Origin: Pseudoramibacter alactolyticus
GTDB taxonomy: Bacteria > Bacillota > Clostridia > Eubacteriales > Eubacteriaceae
NCBI RefSeq assembly: GCF_050908235.1
Contig: NZ_CP194340.1
Length of the DNA: 64,000 nucleotides
Reading direction: 5' to 3' (one strand)
The notes under the pieces were generated by a model that was not told the DNA's origin, searched no databases, and was given only the letters and a program-made list of their open reading frames with translations. The translations under genes and the position numbers were made by a program. Below are positions 7,647 through 15,271 of the stretch, piece after piece; the stretch's first letter is position 1; the number at the start of each line of letters is the position of its first letter.

Positions 7647-9842
7647 TCATTCGTAGGTTTTAATTTTAAGTGCTTTCCCATTTGTGATCAATTCGACAGC
7701 ACCGTTTTGATCCGTTCGATAACATTGTGCCCCTGATCGGCGGATTCTTTTAAGCACTGCCGATGTCGGATGCCCGTACCAATTGTGCTGTCCCACAGAG
7801 ATGACCGCAATCACCGGCGTGACAGACTTTAAAAAAGCGGCAGATGTCGCGCTGGCACTCCCATGATGCCCGACCTTCAACACGTCCACATCAATGGCCT
7901 GCGGATCCAATCGGAGCTCCGTTTCAATACCGGCATCGCCTGTAAATAAAAATGATCGCCGCCCATACTGCAGACGCAAAATCATTGAAACTTCATTTTG
8001 TTGGTCATCAGGAACCGCTTCAATATTGCGCTCCGGCCACAGCACCGCCACCTGCAAGCCATCTTTCGTCTTTAAATCGTCGCCTTGGGCCAACACAGCC
8101 ACCGGAATTTTCTTTTGACGCCTCAACCATCCATTGTATTTCGTCGAAACATAAATCTTATCAATCGGAATCTTCCAAGCCAGCTCCTCAATCCCCTGGG
8201 CGTGGTCGGCGTGATTGTGAGAAATAAACGCGCCATCCAGATGCGTAATTCCCTTGCTGTAAAGTGCCGGCAAGAGCACCTGTTCGGATATGGGCGTTCG
8301 CTCTGCATTTTCCCCCGGAATTCTGTCTTCATATCCGCCGCCATCAATCAGATAAGCGCCGCCGGCCGGCGTTTCAATCAATGCGGCGTCGCCCTGCCCC
8401 ACATCCAAATAGGTAATCTTTAACCCCTGCGGCAGCCATCCCGGCAATAAGGTCAAAAAAATTAAAAGCGGCAGCCCGATCGAAACCACCATAACCTGCC
8501 GATAATGCCGAAGGTTAAAATAGCCCGCAGCGAGCAACGCAAACATGACAATCAAAAGAAATGCCGCAAGCGACAGTGCTCCACCGTGAAAGTTGAAAAA
8601 AGCCAATGCACGCAACCGATCAGTCAACGCAAAAATGAACTTTGCCAATAGCGATGGCAAAATGACCATCACCTGTGCCAGCTCCGGAAACACCATCAGG
8701 AAAGGAATCACAACAAAGGCCAGGATTAATAAAATGCCGACAAGCGGCACCACAAGCAGATTTCCCACGAGCCCAATCACATTCACCGTTTGAAAATAAT
8801 ATAACGTCGCCGGCAAGGTGCCGATCGTGGCTGCTATTGTCAAGCCGATAGACTGAACGAGCCATTTCCCGCAACGTGACCGAATGTCCAAGCCGCGGGT
8901 CACGCGATAAACCAACGGTCGGTACAGCAGAATGATCCCCAACACCGCCCCGAAGCTCATCTGAAAGCTGACACTCCAGAGTTGATACGGCGCAACGGCA
9001 AGAATGATCATCGCCGCCACACACAAAGCCGAAAGCCGATCCACATGACGTTTTGTTATCCGTCCCCAAAACGGAATCATCAGCATGATTGCCGCCCGAA
9101 CCACGGATACCGCAAAGCCGGTCAATACAATATAAAAGCCAACGGCCACAGCGGTCATCGCCATGACCTGTGCTTCTTTGCGCCCCATCGCCTTGAACAA
9201 CCACCAGACGGCTACACATAGATAACCAACATGCAGTCCCGAAACAGCTAACACATGCGCAATCCCAGCATCAGCAAATGTTTCCCGCAATTGGGTATCT
9301 CCCTGAAGATCACCAAAAAGAATGCCTGTTAACAAATGAGCCACGCGTTGATTAAAATATTGATTACAAGCCGCTGTCAAACTTTTTCTTAATTTCAATA
9401 TCGAAAAAATCGGTGAATACCATTGCCCCGCGATGGTCACTTTATGTTTATATGGCACATAAATTTGTGCTGAAATCCCCCTTGATTTTAAATAGCGTCG
9501 GTAATCAAAACCGCCGGGATTCCGACGTCCATTTGGAAGCGTCAGCGCTCCTTCGGTTCTGACGATATCTCCAGGCTGCAGCGTCTTTAAATAGCCTTTT
9601 CTGCCAAAACATGACACAGATGTCATGACCTTGCCATGAATCCGTTCCCCATTGATAACCGGTTTGCCCAATACAAAGCGCACCTGCTGTCTATGACGAG
9701 TCGGGAGCGTTTCAACAACCCCAGTAATTCGAATTGTTTTCCCGATATAGGCATCATAAACCGTTGATTTTCCATCAAAAAAACCGACACAAAGGATCAT
9801 AAATATCATGCCTGCTATGATCCAAATGGCCGGTCTTTTCAT
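7647..9842 (-). CDS. comEC: ComEC/Rec2 DNA-uptake channel protein
   Basis: ComEC forms the inner-membrane channel for single-stranded DNA in natural transformation. The 731-aa protein has an N-terminal membrane anchor and an OB-like DUF4131 region. The polytopic Competence domain follows (HLLTGILFGDLQGD, then VLAVSGLHVGYLCVAVWWL and several helices). A C-terminal metallo-beta-lactamase domain comes last, with LDVGQGDAALIE, SHNHADHAQG (HxHxDH) and KVGHHGSASATS. Both halves are intact. No comEA or pilus genes are in view, so competence itself cannot be concluded. The start at 9842 has AGGGA about 9 bases upstream. Confidence 0.96.
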   Translation of the reverse strand: MKRPAIWIIAGMIFMILCVGFFDGKSTVYDAYIGKTIRITGVVETLPTRHRQQVRFVLGKPVINGERIHGKVMTSVSCFGRKGYLKTLQPGDIVRTEGALTLPNGRRNPGGFDYRRYLKSRGISAQIYVPYKHKVTIAGQWYSPIFSILKLRKSLTAACNQYFNQRVAHLLTGILFGDLQGDTQLRETFADAGIAHVLAVSGLHVGYLCVAVWWLFKAMGRKEAQVMAMTAVAVGFYIVLTGFAVSVVRAAIMLMIPFWGRITKRHVDRLSALCVAAMIILAVAPYQLWSVSFQMSFGAVLGIILLYRPLVYRVTRGLDIRSRCGKWLVQSIGLTIAATIGTLPATLYYFQTVNVIGLVGNLLVVPLVGILLILAFVVIPFLMVFPELAQVMVILPSLLAKFIFALTDRLRALAFFNFHGGALSLAAFLLIVMFALLAAGYFNLRHYRQVMVVSIGLPLLIFLTLLPGWLPQGLKITYLDVGQGDAALIETPAGGAYLIDGGGYEDRIPGENAERTPISEQVLLPALYSKGITHLDGAFISHNHADHAQGIEELAWKIPIDKIYVSTKYNGWLRRQKKIPVAVLAQGDDLKTKDGLQVAVLWPERNIEAVPDDQQNEVSMILRLQYGRRSFLFTGDAGIETELRLDPQAIDVDVLKVGHHGSASATSAAFLKSVTPVIAVISVGQHNWYGHPTSAVLKRIRRSGAQCYRTDQNGAVELITNGKALKIKTYE

Positions 9843-9887
9843 TTGTTCAATCCCTACGATTCAAAATACAAACTCAATTATTTTTTA

Positions 9888-9896
9888 ATTATATCA
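9888..9896 (-). promoter_or_regulatory. extended -10 promoter of comEC-holA
   Basis: On the minus strand TGATATAAT is an extended -10 about 45 bases before the comEC start, with no strong -35. It lies just downstream of the yqeY terminator. Confidence 0.5.
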
Positions 9897-9956
9897 TCGT
9901 CTGCCTTTCATCGCCACAAAAGATTCTATATTTATTGTAAAAATCCTTTTAAAATC

Positions 9957-9992
9957 AAATAAAAAGGGAAATGCAATTCTGCATTCCCCTTT
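9957..9992 (-). terminator. intrinsic terminator of rpsU-yqeY
   Basis: On the minus strand a 13-bp stem with one mismatch (9963-9975 with 9980-9992) is followed by TTTTTATTT. It lies directly after the yqeY stop. Confidence 0.85.
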
Positions 9993-9998
9993 TATCAC

Positions 9999-10445
9999 TT
10001 AGGCTAATTTTGCTCGGACAATCTGATTGACAATCTTCCCGTCAGCTGCACCTTTGATTTTTGGCATCAGTGCTTTCATGACATTTCCCATATCTTTCAT
10101 GCTCGCGGCACCGACTTCCTGAATGGTTTCATCAACAATTGCTGCAATTTCCGCTTGCGACAATTGTTTTGGAAGGTAGGCTTCAATGATTGCCATTTCG
10201 GCCCTTGTCTGTTCGATTAAATCATCTCGTCCAGCTTTTGTAAACTCGTCCAGCGCATCTTTGCGCTGTTTGTACTGTTTGCTGATGATGGCCCGAATAT
10301 CCGTTTCCGGCAATACATCAACACGTTGATCCTTCTCTTTCTGAAGAATCGCCGCGCGCATCATTGTAATTGTCGATTTGCGGACTTTATCCTTGGCTTT
10401 CATCGCTGTTTTCAGATCAGCAAGAAGCTGCTCTTTTAATGCCAA
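9999..10445 (-). CDS. yqeY: GatB/YqeY domain protein
   Basis: YqeY is a small helical protein related to the tail of GatB, the tRNA-amidating enzyme subunit; its cellular role is not settled. The 148-aa product has the standard opening LKEQLLADLKTAMKAKD, central KEVID-like helices (RAEMAIIEAYLPKQLS) and the C-terminal tail domain with MKDMGNVMKALMPKIKGAADGK. It follows rpsU by 16 bases, the usual order in Bacillota. The start is TTG at 10445, with AAAGGAT about 11 bases upstream; no ATG in this frame fits the family start. Confidence 0.95.
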   Translation of the reverse strand: MALKEQLLADLKTAMKAKDKVRKSTITMMRAAILQKEKDQRVDVLPETDIRAIISKQYKQRKDALDEFTKAGRDDLIEQTRAEMAIIEAYLPKQLSQAEIAAIVDETIQEVGAASMKDMGNVMKALMPKIKGAADGKIVNQIVRAKLA

Positions 10446-10461
10446 ACTTATGCCACATCCT

Positions 10462-10647
10462 TTATCTGTGTTTCTTCATTTTTCTTTTTCTGGCCGCTTC
10501 AGACTTCTTTTTGCGCTTAACACTCGGTTTTTCGTAGTGCTCACGTTTGCGAATTTCAGACATGACACCTGCCATGGCCGTCTTTCTTTTGAAACGTCTT
10601 AACGCGCTTTCCAGAGATTCATTCTCACGTACTCTAACTTCTGACAT
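10462..10647 (-). CDS. rpsU: 30S ribosomal protein S21
   Basis: S21 sits near the mRNA exit platform of the 30S subunit and helps initiation. The 61-aa, strongly basic protein (MSEVRVRENESLESALRRFK at the start, a KRKKKSEAARKRKMKKH tail) matches the family end to end. The ribosome site GGAAGGGGGG lies just before the ATG at 10647. It heads a two-gene operon with yqeY, with its own near-consensus promoter. Confidence 0.98.
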   Translation of the reverse strand: MSEVRVRENESLESALRRFKRKTAMAGVMSEIRKREHYEKPSVKRKKKSEAARKRKMKKHR

Positions 10648-10713
10648 TCTTATCCCCCCTTCCTTGGTTAAAACTACCCTTGGAAATCAGTTGATATGGG
10701 TTGGGCAATAGAC

Positions 10714-10742
10714 ATTATATTTCAATCCTTAAATTTTGTCAA
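10714..10742 (-). promoter_or_regulatory. strong rpsU promoter
   Basis: On the minus strand, perfect TTGACA (10737-10742) and TATAAT (10714-10719) have an ideal 17-base spacer. The -35 begins just after the T-run of the preceding HIT-gene terminator, so the two units abut. Confidence 0.88.
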
Positions 10743-10767
10743 TAAAAAAGGGCAATTTCTTGCCCTT
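10743..10767 (-). terminator. intrinsic terminator of the prmA-rsmE-mtaB-HIT operon
   Basis: On the minus strand, stem AAGGGCAA/TTGCCCTT (10748-10755 with 10760-10767) is followed by TTTTTTATT. It lies 12 bases after the HIT stop and abuts the rpsU promoter. Confidence 0.88.
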
Positions 10768-10779
10768 CGTTCAACCGAA

Positions 10780-11124
10780 TTAGCCTGGTGGCCAAGCCAT
10801 ATTTCTGCCCGCCAGAAAATGAAAATGCACATGCGGCACCGTTTGTCCGCCAGCCTCTCCGCAATTGTTAACAACCCGAAAACCATCTTCCGCCACACCA
10901 AATTTAATCGCCAAACGGCTGATCACGGTTTGAATCTTTCCCATGATGGCATCTCCTGCCGGAATTGCCAAAATTGAAGTGTAATGCTTTCTGGGAATGA
11001 TCACAATATGAATCGGTGCCTGAGGACTCACATCCTTAAAAGCGATAATATCTTTGTCTTCATAAACAATTTCTGACGGAATCTCGCCTTCAGCGATTCT
11101 GCAAAAAATGCAATCTTCTGCCAT
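10780..11124 (-). CDS. HIT-family (Hint-like) purine nucleoside phosphoramidase
   Basis: Hint-branch HIT proteins hydrolyse AMP-lysine and related nucleotide phosphoramidates. The 114-aa protein has the N-terminal CIFCRIAEGEIPS, IPRKHYTSI in the middle and the catalytic triad HVHFHFLAGR near the C-terminus. It follows mtaB by 15 bases and has GGGGAG 8 bases before the ATG. It is the last gene of the prmA operon. Confidence 0.95.
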   Translation of the reverse strand: MAEDCIFCRIAEGEIPSEIVYEDKDIIAFKDVSPQAPIHIVIIPRKHYTSILAIPAGDAIMGKIQTVISRLAIKFGVAEDGFRVVNNCGEAGGQTVPHVHFHFLAGRNMAWPPG

Positions 11125-11139
11125 GGGTCATTCTCCCCT

Positions 11140-12438
11140 CTATTCACCCACCATATAGGCTTGATCTTTTGAATATTGTAACATCAATTCTTGAATTTGT
11201 CCTATTTTTTTTCCGTCGGCGAACATCCGCACCGGAATATAATTAGGGGTGTGTCCTTCGATGCGGTGATTCGCTTGCAATTGCTCGAACAGCACTGGCA
11301 TGCGCTCACCCGCATTCTCTTTAAGAAATGCTTGTTCTTGCTCGCGGGACAAAGCAATAAGGTCCTGACTGCGCCGGTGCTTCGTTGTCTCATCCACTTG
11401 ACCTTCGAAATCGGCCGCCGGGGTTCCATGCCGCTTAGAATATTTAAAAACGTGCACCTTATAAAAATTAACAGCAGTCATAAAATCTTTTGTCGCTTGG
11501 AATTCTTCATCGGTTTCGCCCGGAAAACCGACGATAACATCTGTCGTAATGGCCGGCTTTGAAAAATACCGGCGGATCCGTTGGACAATTTCGAAATACT
11601 GCTCCGTCGTATAATGGCGATTCATACGTCGGAGCACGGCATCGCAGCCGCTTTGCAGCGACAAATGAAAATGAGGACAAAAGCTTTTAATCTCACTGAG
11701 CCCCGCGACAAAAGTCTCCGTCATCAAAAGCGGTTCAATGGATCCCAGACGAATGCGCGCCACACCGGGAATCGCATCCACGGCGCGAATCAAGGTGAGT
11801 AAATCGGGGCCTCCCGGCATATCCTTGCCGTAGGACGCAATGTGAATGCCCGAAAGCACAAACTCTTTAAATCCATCCGAAGCCAAAAGCTGGACTTCCT
11901 CACAAACAGAATCGATCCTGCGGCTGCGGATGCGCCCGCGGGCGTAGGGCACGATGCAATAGGTGCAGAATTGATTGCAGCCGTCCTGTACTTTTAAAAA
12001 CGCCCGCGTATGCCGACGGTGTTCGGCAATGGGCATATCCTCGAAAATATGCTGTTCACTAATATCCGACACATAAACTTGACGATGATGGTCTTCTTGG
12101 AACCGCGCCACCTCATCGACCACACGATTACGATGGGCCGTGCCCAAAATCAAATCCACCTCTTCAATTTTTGATATTTCTTCGGGGGCAACCTGGGCAT
12201 AACAGCCAGCAGCGACAATAACCGCATTGGGATTTTTTCGCCGCGCCTTGCGCAACATCTGCCGGCTCTTACGATCGCCGAGATGGGTCACAGTGCAGGT
12301 GTTCACCACATATACGTCCGCCGCTGTATCAAAAGGAACCACTTCATAACCGACTTTTAAAAAGCAGGCTTTCATCGATTCGGTATCAAAATCGTTAACT
12401 TTACATCCCAAATTATAAAATGCAACTTTTTTTTTCAT
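11140..12438 (-). CDS. mtaB: tRNA t6A37 methylthiotransferase MtaB
   Basis: MtaB converts t6A at position 37 of tRNA to ms2t6A using two [4Fe-4S] clusters. N-terminal cluster ligands C12, C48 and C79 are visible, followed by the radical-SAM motif C154-N-Q-F-C158-T-Y-C161 and a C-terminal TRAM domain. The GCKVNDFDTE opening distinguishes MtaB from MiaB and RimO. The 432-aa length is normal. The gene lies in the conserved prmA-rsmE-mtaB order with short gaps. Confidence 0.96.
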   Translation of the reverse strand: MKKKVAFYNLGCKVNDFDTESMKACFLKVGYEVVPFDTAADVYVVNTCTVTHLGDRKSRQMLRKARRKNPNAVIVAAGCYAQVAPEEISKIEEVDLILGTAHRNRVVDEVARFQEDHHRQVYVSDISEQHIFEDMPIAEHRRHTRAFLKVQDGCNQFCTYCIVPYARGRIRSRRIDSVCEEVQLLASDGFKEFVLSGIHIASYGKDMPGGPDLLTLIRAVDAIPGVARIRLGSIEPLLMTETFVAGLSEIKSFCPHFHLSLQSGCDAVLRRMNRHYTTEQYFEIVQRIRRYFSKPAITTDVIVGFPGETDEEFQATKDFMTAVNFYKVHVFKYSKRHGTPAADFEGQVDETTKHRRSQDLIALSREQEQAFLKENAGERMPVLFEQLQANHRIEGHTPNYIPVRMFADGKKIGQIQELMLQYSKDQAYMVGE

Positions 12439-12464
12439 ATTCTCTTTTATTACTCATCCGCTTA

Positions 12465-13202
12465 TTATTGGCCAAATGCATAATTGATTTGAGCCAGTAA
12501 GACCATGCCGGCTGTTTCCGTTCTCAAGATGCGCCTGCCCAACGAAACGCTCTTTGCACCCGCTGCCTCCAGCCTTTCGACTTCTTCACGGGAAAATCCA
12601 CCTTCCGATCCCACAATCACGGCGATGTTTCGGTACTGTGTTCGCCCTTCAAGCACGGTTTGAAGAGGCCTGTCCATCTCGTGTTCATAGGCTATGATCA
12701 CCAAATCAAAATCTGCCGCGATCTCACACATTCTTTGAAAGGCGACAGGCTCGTGCACCTGTGGTATTTTCCCTCGTTTGGATTGCTTAGCCGCCTCAAA
12801 GGCTATGCGCTGCCACCGACCGCATTTCCTGGCCACCTTATCCGGCTCCTCCAGTTTGGCCACACAAAAGGCCGAAACAAAAGGCACTACGCTGCTGATT
12901 CCCAATTCTGTGTTTTTCTGGACGATTTCATCCATTTTCTGACCTTTGGGCAATCCTTGAAACAACGTCACCGTGTAGGGCAATTCACCCGCAGACGGCC
13001 GTTTCTCTTGAATCACCGCCGTTAATTGTTCCTTTTCCCGACAGGTGATCAAACAATGATAGTCAAAACCGCTGCCATCACACACTTCAAAAAGCTCATT
13101 GTCGCGAATCCGCACCGCCTTAGCAGCATGTTTAAATTCTTCGCCGTCAATTATAATTTGATCGCCGTGAATCTGTTCCGGCTTCACAAAAAAACGATGC
13201 AT
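12465..13202 (-). CDS. rsmE: 16S rRNA m3U1498 methyltransferase
   Basis: RsmE methylates U1498 of 16S rRNA. The protein of 245 aa starts MHRFFVKPEQI. It has the N-terminal PUA-like domain and the C-terminal SPOUT fold with GSEGGFSREEVERLEAAGA and SLGRRILRTETA, the knot that binds S-adenosylmethionine. The ATG at 13202 overlaps the prmA stop (TAATG), so translation is coupled; the in-frame extension to 13238 lies inside prmA. Confidence 0.96.
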   Translation of the reverse strand: MHRFFVKPEQIHGDQIIIDGEEFKHAAKAVRIRDNELFEVCDGSGFDYHCLITCREKEQLTAVIQEKRPSAGELPYTVTLFQGLPKGQKMDEIVQKNTELGISSVVPFVSAFCVAKLEEPDKVARKCGRWQRIAFEAAKQSKRGKIPQVHEPVAFQRMCEIAADFDLVIIAYEHEMDRPLQTVLEGRTQYRNIAVIVGSEGGFSREEVERLEAAGAKSVSLGRRILRTETAGMVLLAQINYAFGQ

Positions 13203-14149
13203 TATTGGACCAGCTTCCGCGCGACCACCACGTCCCATTCGCCCATCGCGTCTGTCGCCACGATGTCAAATGCCCTGATCTTCAAAGCATTTTTTACTTC
13301 ATTCAAATGCTCGTGAATAATGCCGGATGCGATAAAAATGCCATCGTCTTTCAGATACAGCCGAATGGAATCCGCCAGACGAATGATCACTTCTGCCAGA
13401 ATATTCGAAACGACAAGATCTGCCTGATGATCCTGGGAAATGACCTCGAGCAAATCTCCTTCTTCAATGCCAACCTGTTCACTCAAATCATTGAGGGCCA
13501 CATTGGATCGAGCGGCATCCACCGCAACCGGATCAAAATCCACGCCCACGACTTTTTGCGCCCCTAATTTCCCGGCCACAATGGACAAAATTCCCGAACC
13601 ACAGCCAACATCATACACCAGGTCATCCGGATGCAGATATTTTTCTAATGCGAGCACGCAAAGCTGCGTTGTTTCGTGTGTTCCGGTGCCGAAGGCCATC
13701 CCCGGATCCATATTGACAATCATTTCACCGGCTTGCGCCGTATAAGGCTCCCAGGTCGGTTTAATCACAATTTTATCGCCGATTTTGGTCGGTTTGTAAA
13801 ATTGTTTCCAGGAATTGGCCCAATCTTCTTCAGCCATCTCCCGCACCGTGACGGTGCGTGCGCCGGGATCCAGTCCCCATTCCAAAAGATGGCTCAGCCC
13901 TTGCTTAATCTGCCGCAATTGTGTTTCAAAGTTTTCGTCATCCGGAAGATAACCGGTCACACAAGACGTCTCCGGATCCATGGCAAGAATCCGATCATCC
14001 ACATAATTGACGGTTTTATTATCTCGAATCGCGCTGAGATTGGCTGCCGATTCTATGGCGGTTCCCTTGGCGCCTGCCTCATAAAACAAATTGACCACGG
14101 CTTCCTCCGCTTCCTGAGACGTTGTCACACGGACTTCCTTCCAATTCAT
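13202..14149 (-). CDS. prmA: ribosomal protein L11 methyltransferase
   Basis: PrmA trimethylates ribosomal protein L11. The protein of 315 aa starts MNWKEVRV. It has the L11-binding N-terminal domain and a class I methyltransferase domain with MAFGTGTHETTQ, YDVGCGSGILSI (SAM loop) and a conserved SNILAEVI motif. The ATG at 14149 has AAAGGAT about 7 bases upstream and matches the family; the in-frame start at 14185 does not. It is the first gene of the operon to HIT. Confidence 0.96.
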   Translation of the reverse strand: MNWKEVRVTTSQEAEEAVVNLFYEAGAKGTAIESAANLSAIRDNKTVNYVDDRILAMDPETSCVTGYLPDDENFETQLRQIKQGLSHLLEWGLDPGARTVTVREMAEEDWANSWKQFYKPTKIGDKIVIKPTWEPYTAQAGEMIVNMDPGMAFGTGTHETTQLCVLALEKYLHPDDLVYDVGCGSGILSIVAGKLGAQKVVGVDFDPVAVDAARSNVALNDLSEQVGIEEGDLLEVISQDHQADLVVSNILAEVIIRLADSIRLYLKDDGIFIASGIIHEHLNEVKNALKIRAFDIVATDAMGEWDVVVARKLVQ

Positions 14150-14227
14150 CGCGCTATCCTTTCTTTTAATGCTGATTCGATACACTGCCAGTCATGGCCG
14201 GTCCATCCGCCCCTTGTCATGAGGCCT

Positions 14228-14257
14228 ATTATAATACGACCGTCTAAAAGAATACAA
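14228..14257 (-). promoter_or_regulatory. predicted promoter of the prmA operon
   Basis: On the minus strand, TTGTAT (14252-14257) and TATAAT (14228-14233) have an 18-base spacer, about 80 bases before the prmA start. Confidence 0.6.
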
Positions 14258-14334
14258 GCGTGAAAAACATTTTAGGAGTATTTTGTCTATTAGGGAAAAA
14301 TATTGGCGCTCCATGAGTAATCGAAACCAAAATA

Positions 14335-14343
14335 TGGTAGAAT
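14335..14343 (+). promoter_or_regulatory. possible extended -10 promoter of eutS-eutP
   Basis: TGGTAGAAT is an extended -10-like box 33 bases upstream of the eutS ATG. No clear -35 is visible. The same text occurs before the gene starting at 31571 (minus). Confidence 0.4.
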
Positions 14344-14376
14344 ACAAACAAATCATCAAGACACAAGGAGAACCCC

Positions 14377-14745
14377 ATGCCCAGTTTAGATAAAGATCGC
14401 GAAGGCATTGAACGCTCAATACAAGAATACGTCCCCGGGAAGCAAGTGACCCTTGCGCACGTGATTGCCAATCCCAAACACGACGTCTATGTCAAGCTCG
14501 GCCTTGAAGACGACCGCAACGATGCCATCGGCATCCTAACCATCACACCAAGCGAAGCGTCCATTATCTCAGCGGATGTCGGCACCAAGGCTGCCGCCGT
14601 TCAAATCGGTTTTCTCGACCGATTCAGCGGTTCTCTCGTCATCACCGGGGCCATCAGCGATGTGAACTCTGCCGTTCGCGCCATCATTGAATTCCTCAAA
14701 AACACTTTGGGATTCGACGTCCCCGATCATATCACCCACTCTTAA
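14377..14745 (+). CDS. eutS: bacterial microcompartment shell protein, EutS/PduU type
   Basis: EutS/PduU proteins are circularly permuted BMC-domain hexamers that form flat shell facets and carry a beta-barrel plug. The N-terminal RSIQEYVPGKQVTLAHVIAN and the central VQIGFLDRFSGSLVITG match EutS closely. The 122-aa length is close to the family's usual size, with a slightly longer N-terminus. SD AAGGAGAA is about 7 bases before the ATG. No other shell gene, pentamer (EutN) or signature enzyme is nearby; the partners are eutP (3-base gap) and a sugar-kinase-like gene. It is probably a satellite of a microcompartment locus elsewhere. Confidence 0.93.
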   Translation: MPSLDKDREGIERSIQEYVPGKQVTLAHVIANPKHDVYVKLGLEDDRNDAIGILTITPSEASIISADVGTKAAAVQIGFLDRFSGSLVITGAISDVNSAVRAIIEFLKNTLGFDVPDHITHS

Positions 14746-14748
14746 TCG

Positions 14749-15231
14749 ATGGCCAGCAATCGCAATCGTGTCGCTCTAATGGGCAGAATCAGAAGCGGCA
14801 AAACCACATTGATGCAGTGTCTCCAGCAAAAAGAATTGAAATACGCCAAAACCCAGCAGGTTACCTACACCGATAATTTTATCGATACGCCGGGCGAATT
14901 CATCGAGATGTCCATTTTTTCCCATCAGGCCGTTTCCGTTTCATTGGACAGTGCCCTGATCATCATGGTCAGTTCCTGTGTGGACACCATGAACTCCATC
15001 CGTCCGAATTTTATTTCGTTCTTTAATGTCCCCGTAATCGGCGTTGTCACAAAAATCGATCGGCGAAACGACGAAAAAGCCGATATCGCCCGAAGTCATC
15101 ACTATCTCGAGTACGCCGGCATTAAAAAAGACAAAATTTTTGAAGTCTCCTCCTTTTCTGGGGAGGGCATTCCCGAACTCACCGAAGAGATTCATCGTTA
15201 TCTCGATGTCAAAGACAATATTTTTCGTTAA
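14749..15231 (+). CDS. eutP: EutP/PduV-family small GTPase-like protein
   Basis: EutP/PduV proteins are Ras-like P-loop proteins associated with microcompartments; PduV has been linked to compartment positioning, and the activity of others is less certain. Visible motifs are P-loop GRIRSGKTTLM, DTPGEF (G3), VTKIDRR (G4) and a VSSFSGEGI G5 region. The 160-aa length is normal. The start is 3 bases after the eutS stop with no separate ribosome site, so translation is probably coupled. A terminator follows at once. Confidence 0.93.
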   Translation: MASNRNRVALMGRIRSGKTTLMQCLQQKELKYAKTQQVTYTDNFIDTPGEFIEMSIFSHQAVSVSLDSALIIMVSSCVDTMNSIRPNFISFFNVPVIGVVTKIDRRNDEKADIARSHHYLEYAGIKKDKIFEVSSFSGEGIPELTEEIHRYLDVKDNIFR

Positions 15232-15237
15232 ACCTGA

Positions 15238-15260
15238 GCCCGGAACATCCGGGCTTTTTT
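15238..15260 (+). terminator. intrinsic terminator or attenuator between eutP and the kinase gene
   Basis: The stem GCCCGGA/TCCGGGC (15238-15244 with 15248-15254) with a 3-base loop is followed by six T. It ends one base before the GAGGAG ribosome site of the next gene, leaving no room for a new promoter, so readthrough or attenuation is likely. Confidence 0.85.
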
Positions 15261-15271
15261 GAGGAGTTTCC

